A stretch of 64,000 nucleotides of DNA from Martinezella tropici (GCA_000799755.1 JUHI01000012.1:1-64000); one strand, 5' to 3'; shown: positions 1 to 8,703, numbered from the stretch's first letter. Numbers and translations: made by a program. Notes: generated from the letters alone by a model not told the origin.

Positions 1-476
1 TCGTCAAGCAGCAGGACCTGAGGCTTGACGGCGATGGCGCGGGCGAGCGCGACGCGCTGCTGCTGGCCGCCGGACATCTGATACGGATAGCGGGCGGCAA
101 GATGATCGAGCTTGATGAGAGCAAGCATCTCCTTCACGCGCTTGTCGATGTCGGGCTTTGCCATGCCGGCAACCTTGAGGCCGAAGGCGACGTTGTCATG
201 CACCGTCATGTTCGGAAACAGTGCATAGGCCTGGAAGACCATGCCGATATTGCGCTGGTTCGGCTTCAGCGCCCGCTGATCCTTGCCGTTGATCGACAGA
301 TTGCCGGCGGTCGGGGTTTCGAAACCGGCGATCATGCGCAGCACGGTCGTCTTGCCGCAACCCGACGGTCCGAGGAAGGAGATGAACTCTCCCTTCTCGA
401 TGTTCATGTTGAAATCGTGAACGACGTGGACGTCGCCGAAGGACTTCTTGATGTGGGTGAGTTCGAGAAAAGCCAT
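1..476 (-). CDS. ABC transporter ATP-binding protein (partial, 3' end outside window)
   Basis: ATPase of a PotA/FbpC/UgpC-type importer, expected on the inner face of the cytoplasmic membrane with the two permeases encoded just upstream. About 158 codons are visible. They contain the Walker A motif GPSGCGKTT near residues 36-44, the Q-loop in VFQAYALFPN, and the signature MSGGQQQRVALARA. The window ends inside Walker B (VLLLD), so the His switch and any C-terminal TOBE domain are not seen. The ATG at 474-476 follows the upstream permease stop by 11 bases, so the gene is the fourth of a binding protein-permease-permease-ATPase operon. Family and role are secure. The substrate is not shown by this subunit. 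Confidence 0.93.
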   Translation of the reverse strand, partial: MAFLELTHIKKSFGDVHVVHDFNMNIEKGEFISFLGPSGCGKTTVLRMIAGFETPTAGNLSINGKDQRALKPNQRNIGMVFQAYALFPNMTVHDNVAFGLKVAGMAKPDIDKRVKEMLALIKLDHLAARYPYQMSGGQQQRVALARAIAVKPQVLLLD

Positions 477-487
477 GGTGAGGAGCC

Positions 488-1276
488 TTACGCCTTAATC
501 GGAGCCATTTTGGAGAAGCGGGAAACGAGCTGCAGGAAGCCCATGCTGAGCCAGGTAACTGCAAGCGCGATGATGGCCAGTGCCGAGGATTGATAAGCCT
601 GGTTGGCGCCGACGAGCTGCATGTAGGGGCCGAAAGCCGGCCGGTTGAGCAACGATGCCATTGTGAATTCGCCCATGACAATCGCCAGCGTGATGAAGGC
701 GCCGGAAAGGACACCGCTCATGACATTGGGGAAAATGCAGCGGAACATGATGGTCGTCCACTTCGCGCCAAGGCTTTCCGCCGCTTCCGTCAGGGTGCCG
801 ACATCGATCGTGCGCATCGCCGTATCGACCGAACGATACATATAGGGGAGCGACAAGACAATATAGGAGCAGACGAGAAGGAAGTTCGTCGTCTGTTCGA
901 AGCCCGTCAGAGGCAGGATCGATGACGAATTATAGAGGCGCAGATAGCCGAAGACGATGACGATTGCGGGGATGACGAGCGGCATCAGGGTGATGAATTC
1001 GACGATCGGCCGGATCTGCGGCAGGCGAAGCCGGACCCAATAGGCCGTCGGCACGACGAGCAGCATGCCGACGATGATGGTCAGCACCGCCATCAGCATC
1101 GAATAGCCGAACGCGTAAAGGAAGCGCGAGTCGGAAAAGACCGACGCATAGGCGTCGAAACTATAGGCATTGCGGCGCATGCGCAGCGAGAATTCCAGCG
1201 TGCCGATGAGCGGAACGATGAAATAGATGGCGCCGATGACGACCGCGATCCAGGCAAGGAATTTTTGCAGCTTCAT
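488..1276 (-). CDS. ABC transporter permease, second subunit
   Basis: Inner-membrane permease (BPD_transp_1 family, PotC/PhnV-like), 262 residues with about six hydrophobic segments. The cytoplasmic EAA loop that contacts the ATPase is visible as LTEAAESLGAKW around residues 165-177. I chose the ATG at 1274-1276 (MKLQKFLAWIAV) because it overlaps the stop of the upstream permease in an ATGA arrangement and opens directly with a transmembrane segment. A longer open frame to 1549 only reads through the preceding gene. It should pair with the other permease to form the channel. Translation of the two is probably coupled. Confidence 0.92.
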   Translation of the reverse strand: MKLQKFLAWIAVVIGAIYFIVPLIGTLEFSLRMRRNAYSFDAYASVFSDSRFLYAFGYSMLMAVLTIIVGMLLVVPTAYWVRLRLPQIRPIVEFITLMPLVIPAIVIVFGYLRLYNSSSILPLTGFEQTTNFLLVCSYIVLSLPYMYRSVDTAMRTIDVGTLTEAAESLGAKWTTIMFRCIFPNVMSGVLSGAFITLAIVMGEFTMASLLNRPAFGPYMQLVGANQAYQSSALAIIALAVTWLSMGFLQLVSRFSKMAPIKA

Positions 1277-2166
1277 TTCTGCCACCGTTCTGCGCGCATG
1301 CGCATGATGATGTAGATGATGTTCGATATGCCGGTGATGACGATCATGCCGAGCGCCATCGCGTAGCCGAGGTTGGCGTTGTGCAGAACGTCGCCGCGGA
1401 TCTGCGCATAGAGCTGGATCGGGATGATGTTCAGCGAGCTGCCCGTCAGCGCGATGGCCGTTGCGATGGCGCCGAAGGCGTTGGCAAACAGCAGCAGCGT
1501 CGTGCCAAGCAGGCTCGGCCAGAGGATGGGCAGGGCGACCATCAGCCAATATTGCTTGTTGGTCGCTCCGAGAATGGAGGCGGCTTCACGCCATTCCTTC
1601 TTCATACCGTCCAGGGCGGGAGTGATGATCAGCACCATCAGTGGAATCTGGAAATACATGTATGTGAGGGTCAAGCCGACAAAGCTATAGAGATTGAAGC
1701 CCTTCTGAAAAATGTCGATGCCAAGCCAGTTCTTCACCAGCAGCGTGACGAGGCCCAGGCGACCTATCGTGGCGATGAATGCAAAGGCCAGAGGTACACC
1801 GGCGAAATTCGAAGCAACGCCGGAAAAGGTCAGGAACGCATGGCGTATCCAGGTCGGAAGTCCACCCATGACCAAGGCCCAGGCCAGATAGAAGCCGATC
1901 AGCGCGCCGCCAACGGCGGAGGCGACCGATACTTTTATGCTGATCCAATAGGAGTCCATAATGGATTTGGTGAAGAGATCCCCGATGTTCTTCAGCGTCA
2001 GGCTGCCATCCGGCGTCAGAAAGGCGCCGGCAATCAGATAGATCGTTGGGAGAATCAGAAACAGCAGCGCGAAGAGCAGGAAGGGCGCGATGCCCAGCCA
2101 GTCGACAACCACGCGCTTGTTGATCATGGGAGTGGAACTGACTGTCGATGTTGTGACGATGCTCAT
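1273..2166 (-). CDS. ABC transporter permease, first subunit
   Basis: Inner-membrane permease of the PotB/FbpB-like class, 297 residues from the ATG at 2164-2166 (MSIVTTSTVSS). It has an N-terminal hydrophobic segment after residue 20 and an EAA loop (KEWREAASILGATNKQYW) in the second half. An in-frame TTG at 2188-2190 would add eight residues. No strong ribosome site separates the two choices. The gene lies behind a strong hairpin at 2202-2225 that follows the binding-protein gene, so it probably gets less transcript than the binding protein. Its stop overlaps the ATG of the next permease. Confidence 0.9.
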   Translation of the reverse strand: MSIVTTSTVSSTPMINKRVVVDWLGIAPFLLFALLFLILPTIYLIAGAFLTPDGSLTLKNIGDLFTKSIMDSYWISIKVSVASAVGGALIGFYLAWALVMGGLPTWIRHAFLTFSGVASNFAGVPLAFAFIATIGRLGLVTLLVKNWLGIDIFQKGFNLYSFVGLTLTYMYFQIPLMVLIITPALDGMKKEWREAASILGATNKQYWLMVALPILWPSLLGTTLLLFANAFGAIATAIALTGSSLNIIPIQLYAQIRGDVLHNANLGYAMALGMIVITGISNIIYIIMRMRAERWQK

Positions 2167-2201
2167 GATTGGCCCAATCCGCGGCGTCAAAAAAACGGAA
2201 A

Positions 2202-2225
2202 ACCTCCCCGTCGAAACGGGGAGGT
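2202..2225 (-). terminator. Hairpin between binding-protein and permease genes, likely attenuator
   Basis: On the minus strand a perfect stem (ACCTCCCCGT / ACGGGGAGGT with a TTCG-like loop) is followed by a broken T run (TTTTCCGTTTTTT). It lies in the 73-base gap between the binding-protein stop and the permease start. Such hairpins in ABC operons usually lower expression of the membrane parts relative to the periplasmic protein. The hairpin is seen directly; its role is inferred. Confidence 0.75.
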
Positions 2226-2239
2226 CATGCTAGGTCGGA

Positions 2240-3343
2240 TTACTGTACGTTCGAACCGACGACAGAATCCCACTTGGTGGTGATCGCAGCCTTGCCGGCA
2301 TCCTGCTCGTCGAGCGTCGGGAACACGGCCTTTTCATAGGCGGCAGCCGGCGGCAGCTTGTCGAGAAGTTCCTGCGGAACCTTCTTGTTCTTCGCCAGGT
2401 CGTTGAAGCGGATCGGGTGGCAATAGCCCTTCAGCCAGCCGATCTGGCCTTCGTCCGAATAGAGGAACTCCATCCAGAGCTTGGCAGCGTTCGGGTGCGG
2501 AGCGTAGGCCGAGATCGCCTGCACGTAGACGCCAGCGATGACGCCCGAAGCCGGAACGGTGACGTCAACCGGCGGGTTGCCGTTCAGGCTGTCGCGCCAG
2601 GAAAGACCGTTATAGTCCCATGCGACGACGATCGGGGTAGCACCCTGAGCGAGCGAGGCGGACTTGCCGATAACCGGAACGAAGTTGCCAGCCTTGTTGA
2701 GCTTGGCGAAGTAGTCGAGGCCAGCGGCGCCGACCTTGGTGGCGTCCTTCTCGCCGGCAGCGAGGCCAGCGGCGTAGACGGCCTGAACGGCCTGGTTCGA
2801 CGTGCGCGGGTCGCCGGCGAGCGAAACGGTGTTGGCATATTCCGGCTTCAGGAGGTCAGCCCAGTCCTTCGGCGGGTTCTTCACGACGTCCTTGTTGGTG
2901 ACGAAGGAGAGAACGCCATAATAGTCGCCGTACCAGTAGCCTTCGGCATCCTTGGCGCTGTCCGGAATGGAATCCCAGGTGGAGACCTTGTACGGCTGCA
3001 GCAGGCCTTCCTTCTTGGCGGTCGGGCCGAAGGAGAGACCGACGTCGATCACGTCGGGAGCCTGCGGGCCGGTGTTGCCCTTGTTGGCGCGGATTGCTTC
3101 GACTTCATCGCCCGAACCGGCATCCGGGTTCAGTTCGTTGACTTCAATGCCGTACTTTGCCTTGAATGCAGCGATCAGATCGCCATAACCGCACCAGTTG
3201 TGGGGCAGAGCGATGGTGGTCAGCGTGCCTTCCTTCTTGGCGGCAGCGATGAGGTCGGCGCTCGGCTCTGCGGCGGCGATTGCGCTCGAAGCGACGAGCA
3301 TCGCTGTGGAGATGGTCAGAAGACGATGAATTTTCGCGATCAC
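2240..3343 (-). CDS. Periplasmic substrate-binding protein of the ABC importer
   Basis: Extracellular solute-binding protein of the PotD/FbpA-like cluster, 367 residues. It starts at a GTG (3341-3343) preceded nine bases upstream by a full AAAGGAGG ribosome site at 3351-3358. An open frame reaches 3502, but its extension has no signal sequence at its start. From the GTG, residues 1-25 form a clear Sec signal peptide (positive start, hydrophobic core, AIAAA before EPS). Mature segments typical of the family follow: DLIAAAKKEG, a DVIDVGLSFGP stretch and the YGVLSFVTNKD motif. It is the first gene of the four-gene operon. Nearby amine-type catabolic genes suggest a polyamine, amino alcohol or similar substrate, but the sequence does not prove it. 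Confidence 0.92.
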   Translation of the reverse strand: MIAKIHRLLTISTAMLVASSAIAAAEPSADLIAAAKKEGTLTTIALPHNWCGYGDLIAAFKAKYGIEVNELNPDAGSGDEVEAIRANKGNTGPQAPDVIDVGLSFGPTAKKEGLLQPYKVSTWDSIPDSAKDAEGYWYGDYYGVLSFVTNKDVVKNPPKDWADLLKPEYANTVSLAGDPRTSNQAVQAVYAAGLAAGEKDATKVGAAGLDYFAKLNKAGNFVPVIGKSASLAQGATPIVVAWDYNGLSWRDSLNGNPPVDVTVPASGVIAGVYVQAISAYAPHPNAAKLWMEFLYSDEGQIGWLKGYCHPIRFNDLAKNKKVPQELLDKLPPAAAYEKAVFPTLDEQDAGKAAITTKWDSVVGSNVQ

Positions 3344-3406
3344 TGTATTTCCTCCTTTTGGGTTTTCAGTGTCTGGCGTTGCTGTTAATGACGTTACATG
3401 AAGGTT

Positions 3407-3505
3407 GTGTGACGGCTGCAAGGCGTTGCGTTTGCTGAAAACGCAGTTGATTTTGCTTCTAGTCGACAAGTGTGACAGTCGCTGCATTTCATACCGCTTC
3501 ATGAC
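3407..3505 (-). promoter_or_regulatory. Upstream region of the ABC operon with GTGACA-type elements
   Basis: The 187 bases between the binding-protein start and the rpiR stop contain GTGTGACGG (near 3407), GTGACA (3472-3477) and ATGACACG (near 3499). The same TGTCAC/GTGACA core occurs three times in the rpiR-amidohydrolase gap (4462-4524). The shared core suggests one regulator acting on both sides, most simply the RpiR protein encoded between them. Confidence 0.35.
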
Positions 3506-3530
3506 ACGTTATTTTATGTTTCGGTTCCCT

Positions 3531-4403
3531 TCAGCTCAGCTTGCGAAACAATTTGGTCTGCTCGAAAAGGCCTTCCAGCGTTTTCATGCGCTCGCTCGTC
3601 TCGTCCCATGTTGAGCTTTGCACGGCTTCGATGAGGGCTTCGACGATGAAGAGTGTGACGACCGATGAGTCCCAGGCTGAGGGCGCCTCGATCTGCACGC
3701 GGAAGGTGTGTTTGGCGTGCTTGGCGGCGGGCGTCGCCCACTGGTCGGTGAAGACGATGATTTCGGCGCCGCGCCGGCGGGCGGCGGCGGCCAGATTGAC
3801 CATCTCCTGCTCGTATCGCCTGATATCGAATATGATGAGCAGGTCGCCCGGATTCATGTTCAGGACATATTGCGGCCAGGCGCTCGAATTGGAAGAAAGC
3901 AGCGTCGTATTGGGCCGGATGACCTGCATGTGCGTGAAGAAATACTCGGCAAGTGCTCCCGTGATGCGGCCACCCACGAAATAAAGCCCGCGTTTTCTTT
4001 CCGACAGCAGCGCGGCAACGCTATCGAAGGTCGCCACGTCGATATCCGATAGCGTCTGTCGCAGATTGCCTGTGATGGCGTCGGCGAAACGATTGAGGAT
4101 ATGCGTGCCGGGTGCGTTCGATGCCCAACGATCGTGCTTCGTCAGCGGGTTGGAGATCGTTGCCTCGACTTCCTGATGAAGATGGGCCTGGAAGTCCGGA
4201 TACCCCTTGTATCCGAGCTTCTGTACCATGCGCGCGACCGTCGGGGTCGAGACGCGCGCATTTTCGGCAACCGTTGTAATGCTGCCCAACCCGGAAACGG
4301 GATAGTTGTCGAGCAGGCTCTTGGCGAGCTGCTTTTCGGCGCGCGTCAGCGTGTCAAAGCGCGCGTTGATCACGTCCGAAACTGTCTTCGACGTATTGCT
4401 CAC
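3531..4403 (-). CDS. RpiR/MurR-family transcriptional regulator (HTH + SIS)
   Basis: Regulator of 290 residues, normal for the family. Residues 1-77 form the RpiR helix-turn-helix domain (LTRAEKQLAKSLL, then VAENARVSTPTVARMVQKLG). Residues from about 120 to 260 form an SIS sugar-phosphate-binding-type domain (GLYFVGGRITGALAEYF, LIIFDIRRYEQE, ADD-free loop ending in the IVFTDQ strand). RpiR proteins usually sense a phosphosugar or other small acid and control neighbouring catabolic genes. It lies between the ABC importer operon and the divergent amidohydrolase gene, so it is the natural candidate for control of both. The inducer cannot be read from the sequence. Confidence 0.93.
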   Translation of the reverse strand: MSNTSKTVSDVINARFDTLTRAEKQLAKSLLDNYPVSGLGSITTVAENARVSTPTVARMVQKLGYKGYPDFQAHLHQEVEATISNPLTKHDRWASNAPGTHILNRFADAITGNLRQTLSDIDVATFDSVAALLSERKRGLYFVGGRITGALAEYFFTHMQVIRPNTTLLSSNSSAWPQYVLNMNPGDLLIIFDIRRYEQEMVNLAAAARRRGAEIIVFTDQWATPAAKHAKHTFRVQIEAPSAWDSSVVTLFIVEALIEAVQSSTWDETSERMKTLEGLFEQTKLFRKLS

Positions 4404-4461
4404 TCGATTTTTGCTCCCCGGAACGGTCTGATGCCGCTTTCCTCTCAGGATATAACAACGC

Positions 4462-4524
4462 TGTCACATTTCGAGTCAATGTCACAAATGAAGAAATAAT
4501 TTCAGTTTTCAGTTGACAGTGACA
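4462..4524. promoter_or_regulatory. Divergent promoter region with repeated TGTCAC / GTGACA elements
   Basis: TGTCAC occurs at 4462-4467 and 4480-4485 as a direct repeat 18 bases apart, and the inverted form GTGACA at 4519-4524 (inside TTGACAGTGACAG). The spacing of about two helical turns and the position between rpiR and the divergent amidohydrolase gene fit an operator for the RpiR protein. The repeats are seen; the binding is inferred. Confidence 0.45.
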
Positions 4525-4583
4525 GAAACCTGAAGAATTCTTTTCTTATAAACATTTTATTAATCGGCAACGGGGCGTCTCCG

Positions 4584-5351
4584 ATGCTTGCACAGCAAGG
4601 CATTTTGACGAAGGCGGACGGCGATTGCGTTGCAGTCGAAAGGCCGGATGGAAACAGTGCGGTTCTGCTCATCTGTGAGCATGCTTCCCGCGCGCTTCCG
4701 GAGCGGTTCGGCGATCTTGGTCTTTCCGCCGAGGCGCTTTCGAGCCACATCGCCTGGGACCCAGGGGCACTCGCGGTTGCAAGAGGAATATCTGCCGGCT
4801 TGAATGCCACTTTGGTTTTTCAGCGCTTCTCGCGCCTGATCTATGATTGCAACCGGCCGCCCGAAAGCTCAGGCGCCATGCCCGAGACAAGCGAGATCTA
4901 CGCTATTCCGGGCAACCGACATCTGGGCGAGGCGGATCGGCAGGCGCGCACGGAAGGGCTTTATATACCGTTTCACGATCGAATCCGGGCACTCCTGAAA
5001 GAGCGGGCGGCACGCGGACAAAAAACCGTGATCGTGACAATCCACAGCTTCACGCCGGTCTATAACGGCAAAGCGCGGGCGGTGGAGCTTGGCATTCTGC
5101 ATGACGAAGACCGTTGGCTGGCCGATCGCATGCTGAACGCGGCGGCCGAAGCGCCGCTCTATCAGACCGAGCGCAACCAGCCCTACGGGCCTGAAGACGG
5201 CGTCACCCATACGCTGAAGCTGCATGGGATCGACAACGGCCTGCATAACGTAATGATCGAGGTCCGCAACGACCTCATTCAAGATGACGTCGGCCAAGGG
5301 GTCATGGCCGATTATCTGACAGGGCTTCTCCAGAACAGTCTGGAAGCCTGA
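4584..5351 (+). CDS. N-formylglutamate amidohydrolase family protein
   Basis: Predicted metal-dependent amidohydrolase (HutG2/FGase family, PF05013), 255 residues. Visible family features are LLICEHASRALP near residue 30, WDPGALAVAR, the IYDCNRPP motif, VTIHSFTPVYNG around residue 150 and a C-terminal VMIEVRNDLI. Members remove formate from N-formylglutamate in histidine breakdown, but no other hut gene is nearby. In this setting the enzyme may instead split a gamma-glutamyl amide made by the ligase at 7178-8548. The ATG at 4584 was taken as the first start after the operator region, with GGGG eight bases upstream. It opens a run of five plus-strand genes. Confidence 0.85.
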   Translation: MLAQQGILTKADGDCVAVERPDGNSAVLLICEHASRALPERFGDLGLSAEALSSHIAWDPGALAVARGISAGLNATLVFQRFSRLIYDCNRPPESSGAMPETSEIYAIPGNRHLGEADRQARTEGLYIPFHDRIRALLKERAARGQKTVIVTIHSFTPVYNGKARAVELGILHDEDRWLADRMLNAAAEAPLYQTERNQPYGPEDGVTHTLKLHGIDNGLHNVMIEVRNDLIQDDVGQGVMADYLTGLLQNSLEA

Positions 5352-5478
5352 GTACAAAAAGAAAAAGACCCCGGGGAGCAGTTCAACTGCGATCAGGCCG
5401 CACGGCAAAATGCCGGCGGCTCATGCGACACATGGTACTCCGCAATCCCGCGGACGACCGGGTTTAAGGGGGAATGAC

Positions 5479-7050
5479 ATGGCTGAGTATACAGAGTCAG
5501 ACAAAAAGCAGGATGTTCATATCCTGCACTCCATGGGCTATGCCCAGGAGTTGGAACGGCGCATGAGTTCGTTTTCTAATTTCGCCATTTCCTTCTCCAT
5601 CATTTGCATTCTATCCGGCGGTATCAACTCGCTTGCACAGGCGACATCGGGCGCCGGCGGTGCCGCGATCGGTATCGGCTGGCCGCTCGGCTGCCTGATT
5701 TCAGGTGTTTTCGCGCTGTCGATGGCACAGATTTCCTCGGCCTATCCCACGGCCGGCGGCCTTTATCACTGGGGCTCGATCCTTGGCAACCGCTTTACGG
5801 GCTGGCTGACGGCTTGGCTCAATCTTCTCGGCCTGATCACCGTGCTTGGCGCGATCAATGTCGGGACCTGGGGTTTCTTCAGCGGCTCCATCGCCGGCTG
5901 GTTCGGCATTGCCGTCGATACCAATACCTCGGCAGGTTTCGCCAATCAGATCATTTTCGTCGCCGTCATCACCGGTCTGCAGGCCCTAATCAACCACTTC
6001 GGCATCAAGCTCACCGCAAAGCTGACCGACATGTCCGGCTACCTGATCTTCGCTGCGGCGATCGCGCTGACCATCGTCTGCCTGATCGGCGTGAAGAGCT
6101 GGGATATCAGCCGCATCTGGACCTTCACCAACTATTCCGGCACGCCGGAGGGTGATTCCTCGGTTTGGCCGAAGATGGACAATATCTGGTACGTCTTTGC
6201 CCTCGGTCTCTTGCTGCCGATCTACACGATCACGGGGTATGACGCTTCGGCGCATACGTCGGAAGAGACCGTCAAGGCCTCAAGCTCCGTGCCGCGCGGC
6301 ATGGTCTCTTCGGTCTGGTGGTCGTCGCTGTTCGGCTACATCATGCTGCTGGCCTTCCTCCTGGCCATCCCGGACATGAACGAAGCGTCGAAACAGGGCT
6401 GGAACGTCTTCTTCTGGACGATCAACAGCATCACCAATCCTGTCGTCGCTAACATACTTTACGTCGCGATCTTCATCTCGCAGCTCCTGTGCGGCTTGGC
6501 GACAGTCACATCGGCGTCGCGCATGATCTATGCCTTCTCGCGCGATGGCGGTCTGCCATTCTCGAAATCGCTTGCCGGCGTCAGCCCGAAGTTCCGCACG
6601 CCCGCCGTCGCCATCTGGACGGCCGCGATCCTAGCGGTCCTGTTCGTCTGGGGTGCTTCGCTCGTCACGATCGCCGGCTCTTCGGCCTATACCATCGTGG
6701 TATCGTGCACGGTCATCTTCCTGTTCCTCTCCTTCACCGTGCCGATCGTGCTCGGTATCAAGGCGATCGGAACTGCGAAATGGCCGAAGATGGGGCCGTG
6801 GAACATGGGTATCGGCACTTACAAGCTGGTCTCGGTTCTTGTGGTCGTTGCCATGGCGATCATCTTCATCATCGGCGTGCAGCCGCCGAATGAATGGGCG
6901 CTCTACATCACCATCGGCTTCCTGGTGCTGACGGCAATCGTCTGGTTCGCCTTCGAGAAGCGTCGTTTCCAGGGCCCGCCGATCGGTGACATGATCGCCA
7001 AGCGTCAGGCCGATATCGCCGCTGCCGAACGGGCCGTTGGCGAGGTGTGA
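5479..7050 (+). CDS. APC-superfamily permease, amino acid/choline transporter type
   Basis: Secondary transporter of 523 residues with about twelve membrane segments. The start at 5479 (MAEYTESDKKQ) has a good AAGGGGGA ribosome site; a frame open from 5410 lacks one. The N-terminus (LHSMGYAQELERRMSSFSNF, then AISFSII) and SAYPTAGGLYHWGS are typical of the ACT family, whose fungal members carry GABA, choline or ethanolamine. YDASAHTSEET in the middle is a conserved loop of these proteins. It sits between the amidohydrolase and the glutamine-synthetase-like ligase, so it probably brings in the same substrate. This would be a second route beside the ABC importer. The exact substrate is unknown. 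Confidence 0.9.
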   Translation: MAEYTESDKKQDVHILHSMGYAQELERRMSSFSNFAISFSIICILSGGINSLAQATSGAGGAAIGIGWPLGCLISGVFALSMAQISSAYPTAGGLYHWGSILGNRFTGWLTAWLNLLGLITVLGAINVGTWGFFSGSIAGWFGIAVDTNTSAGFANQIIFVAVITGLQALINHFGIKLTAKLTDMSGYLIFAAAIALTIVCLIGVKSWDISRIWTFTNYSGTPEGDSSVWPKMDNIWYVFALGLLLPIYTITGYDASAHTSEETVKASSSVPRGMVSSVWWSSLFGYIMLLAFLLAIPDMNEASKQGWNVFFWTINSITNPVVANILYVAIFISQLLCGLATVTSASRMIYAFSRDGGLPFSKSLAGVSPKFRTPAVAIWTAAILAVLFVWGASLVTIAGSSAYTIVVSCTVIFLFLSFTVPIVLGIKAIGTAKWPKMGPWNMGIGTYKLVSVLVVVAMAIIFIIGVQPPNEWALYITIGFLVLTAIVWFAFEKRRFQGPPIGDMIAKRQADIAAAERAVGEV

Positions 7051-7177
7051 TCCTCCTCCATCCTCTATCCGGCGGGGCCGCAGCCGCGGCCCCATCCAAC
7101 TTGACGCGCGGCTTCGGGCAACAGATCCGGCAGCGCCGCCGTTCGATCACTCTTCTATCTTCTAGGCGGACCAAATT

Positions 7178-8548
7178 ATGAGCAGCAGCTATACGTTCGA
7201 CGACCTCAAAAAGGATGTAGCCGAGGGGCGCATCGATACGGTTCTGGCATGCCAGGTTGACATGCAGGGCAGGTTGATGGGCAAGCGTTTCCAGGCGGAA
7301 TTCTTCATCGAGAGCGCCTGGAAGGAAACGCATAGCTGCAACTACCTGCAGGCGACCGACATCGAGATGGAGACCGTCTCCGGCTATAAGTCGACCAGCT
7401 GGGAGAAGGGCTACGGCGACTACACGATGAAGCCTGACCTCGCCACGCTGCGCCGCATTCCCTGGCTGGAAGGCACGGCATTGGTTCTCTGCGACGTTCT
7501 CGATCATCATACGCATGAGGAAGTCGCGCATTCGCCGCGCGCCATCCTCAAGAAGCAGGTCAAGCGTCTCGAAGCGATGGGCATAAAGGCCTACATGGCC
7601 TCGGAGCTCGAATTCTTCCTGTTCGACCAGAGCTATGACAGTGCCCGCGAATCCGGCTATCGCAACCTCAATCTCGTCAGCGGCTACAACGAGGATTACC
7701 ACATCTTCCAGACCACGAAGGAAGAGGATGTGATGCGGGCGATCCGCAAGGGACTGCAGGGTGCCGAGATCCCGGTTGAAAACTCCAAGGGCGAGGCCTC
7801 CGCCGGTCAGGAGGAGATCAACGTCCGCTATGCTGATGCCCTCACCATGGCCGACCGCCATGCCATCATCAAGAATGGCTGCAAGGAGATTGCCTGGGCG
7901 AAGGGCAAGGCGATCACGTTCCTGGCGAAGTGGAACTACAGCGCTGCCGGCAGCTCCTCTCATATTCATCAGTCGCTCTGGAGCGCCGATGGCAAGACGC
8001 CGTTGTTCTTCGACAAGGAAAAAGAACACGGCATGACGCCGATGATGAAGCACTATGTCGCCGGCCTTCTGACCCATGCCAGCGAAATTACCTATTTCCT
8101 TGCGCCCTATATCAACTCCTACAAGCGCTTTGTTGCCGGCACCTTCGCACCCACCAAGGCTATCTGGAGCACCGACAATCGCACGGCCGGCTATCGCCTA
8201 TGCGGTGCGGACACGAAGAGCATTCGCATCGAATGCCGCGTCGGCGGCTCCGACCTCAATCCCTACCTCGCTTTCGCGGCCCTGATCGCAGCCGGTATCG
8301 ACGGTATCGAGAACAAGCTCGAGCTTGAAGCGCCCTTCGTCGGCGACGCCTACGGCGCACGCGAGGTTCGCGAAATTCCACGCACGCTGCGTGGCGCGAC
8401 CGAGGCCCTGGCCAATTCGAAAATGCTGCGCGCTGCTTTCGGCGATGACGTTATCGATCACTATACTCGTGCTGCCGAATGGGAGCAGGAGGAGTACGAT
8501 CGTCGCATTACCGATTGGGAAGTGGCGCGTGGATTCGAAAGAGCGTAA
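7178..8548 (+). CDS. Glutamine synthetase-like gamma-glutamyl ligase
   Basis: Cytoplasmic ATP-dependent ligase of the glutamine synthetase superfamily, 456 residues, complete. A short beta-grasp N-terminal domain (about residues 12-105) is followed by the catalytic domain: ASELEFFLF near residue 146 (metal ligands), GQEEINVRY near 210, GSSSHIHQSLW near 258 and RIECRVGGSDLNPYL near 350. Length and the company of dehydrogenases set it apart from housekeeping GlnA and fit the GlnT/PuuA/GlnA4/IpuC group, which joins glutamate to an amine rather than to ammonia. A ribosome site (AGGCGGA) precedes the ATG. I infer formation of a gamma-glutamyl amide as first step of an amine or amino-alcohol pathway. 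The natural amine is not known. Confidence 0.88.
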   Translation: MSSSYTFDDLKKDVAEGRIDTVLACQVDMQGRLMGKRFQAEFFIESAWKETHSCNYLQATDIEMETVSGYKSTSWEKGYGDYTMKPDLATLRRIPWLEGTALVLCDVLDHHTHEEVAHSPRAILKKQVKRLEAMGIKAYMASELEFFLFDQSYDSARESGYRNLNLVSGYNEDYHIFQTTKEEDVMRAIRKGLQGAEIPVENSKGEASAGQEEINVRYADALTMADRHAIIKNGCKEIAWAKGKAITFLAKWNYSAAGSSSHIHQSLWSADGKTPLFFDKEKEHGMTPMMKHYVAGLLTHASEITYFLAPYINSYKRFVAGTFAPTKAIWSTDNRTAGYRLCGADTKSIRIECRVGGSDLNPYLAFAALIAAGIDGIENKLELEAPFVGDAYGAREVREIPRTLRGATEALANSKMLRAAFGDDVIDHYTRAAEWEQEEYDRRITDWEVARGFERA

Positions 8549-8570
8549 GGCTTTTTACGATCTGCCTCTT

Positions 8571-8596
8571 GCCCGATTTTCATTCTATCATCGGGC
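8571..8596 (+). other. Intergenic hairpin between ligase and aldehyde dehydrogenase genes
   Basis: GCCCGAT at 8571-8577 pairs with ATCGGGC at 8590-8596 across a 12-base loop, 22 bases after the ligase stop. No T run follows, so it is more likely an mRNA stabilising or processing structure than a full terminator. A partial palindrome TTGTGCAA follows at about 8653-8660. Confidence 0.4.
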
Positions 8597-8703
8597 AGGG
8601 GTGCCGGGATGTTTTTCCTGTTTGCCGTTTCCCCTTTCAATGCGGCTGCAGGTTGTGCAACATCCGGCAATCAATGGATGACCAAGAAAACAGGAAATCG
8701 ATC

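Noticed and set aside
3344..3502. Longer start for the substrate-binding protein
   Set aside because: The extension places 53 residues before a complete signal peptide, while the GTG at 3341-3343 has a perfect ribosome site.
4584..5351. hutG of histidine breakdown
   Set aside because: No hutH, hutU or hutI in the region; only the family name is supported.
7178..8548. Housekeeping glutamine synthetase (GlnA)
   Set aside because: Context with two dehydrogenases and an amidohydrolase, and the divergent N-terminal domain, fit an amine ligase better. No glnB or nitrogen promoter is nearby.
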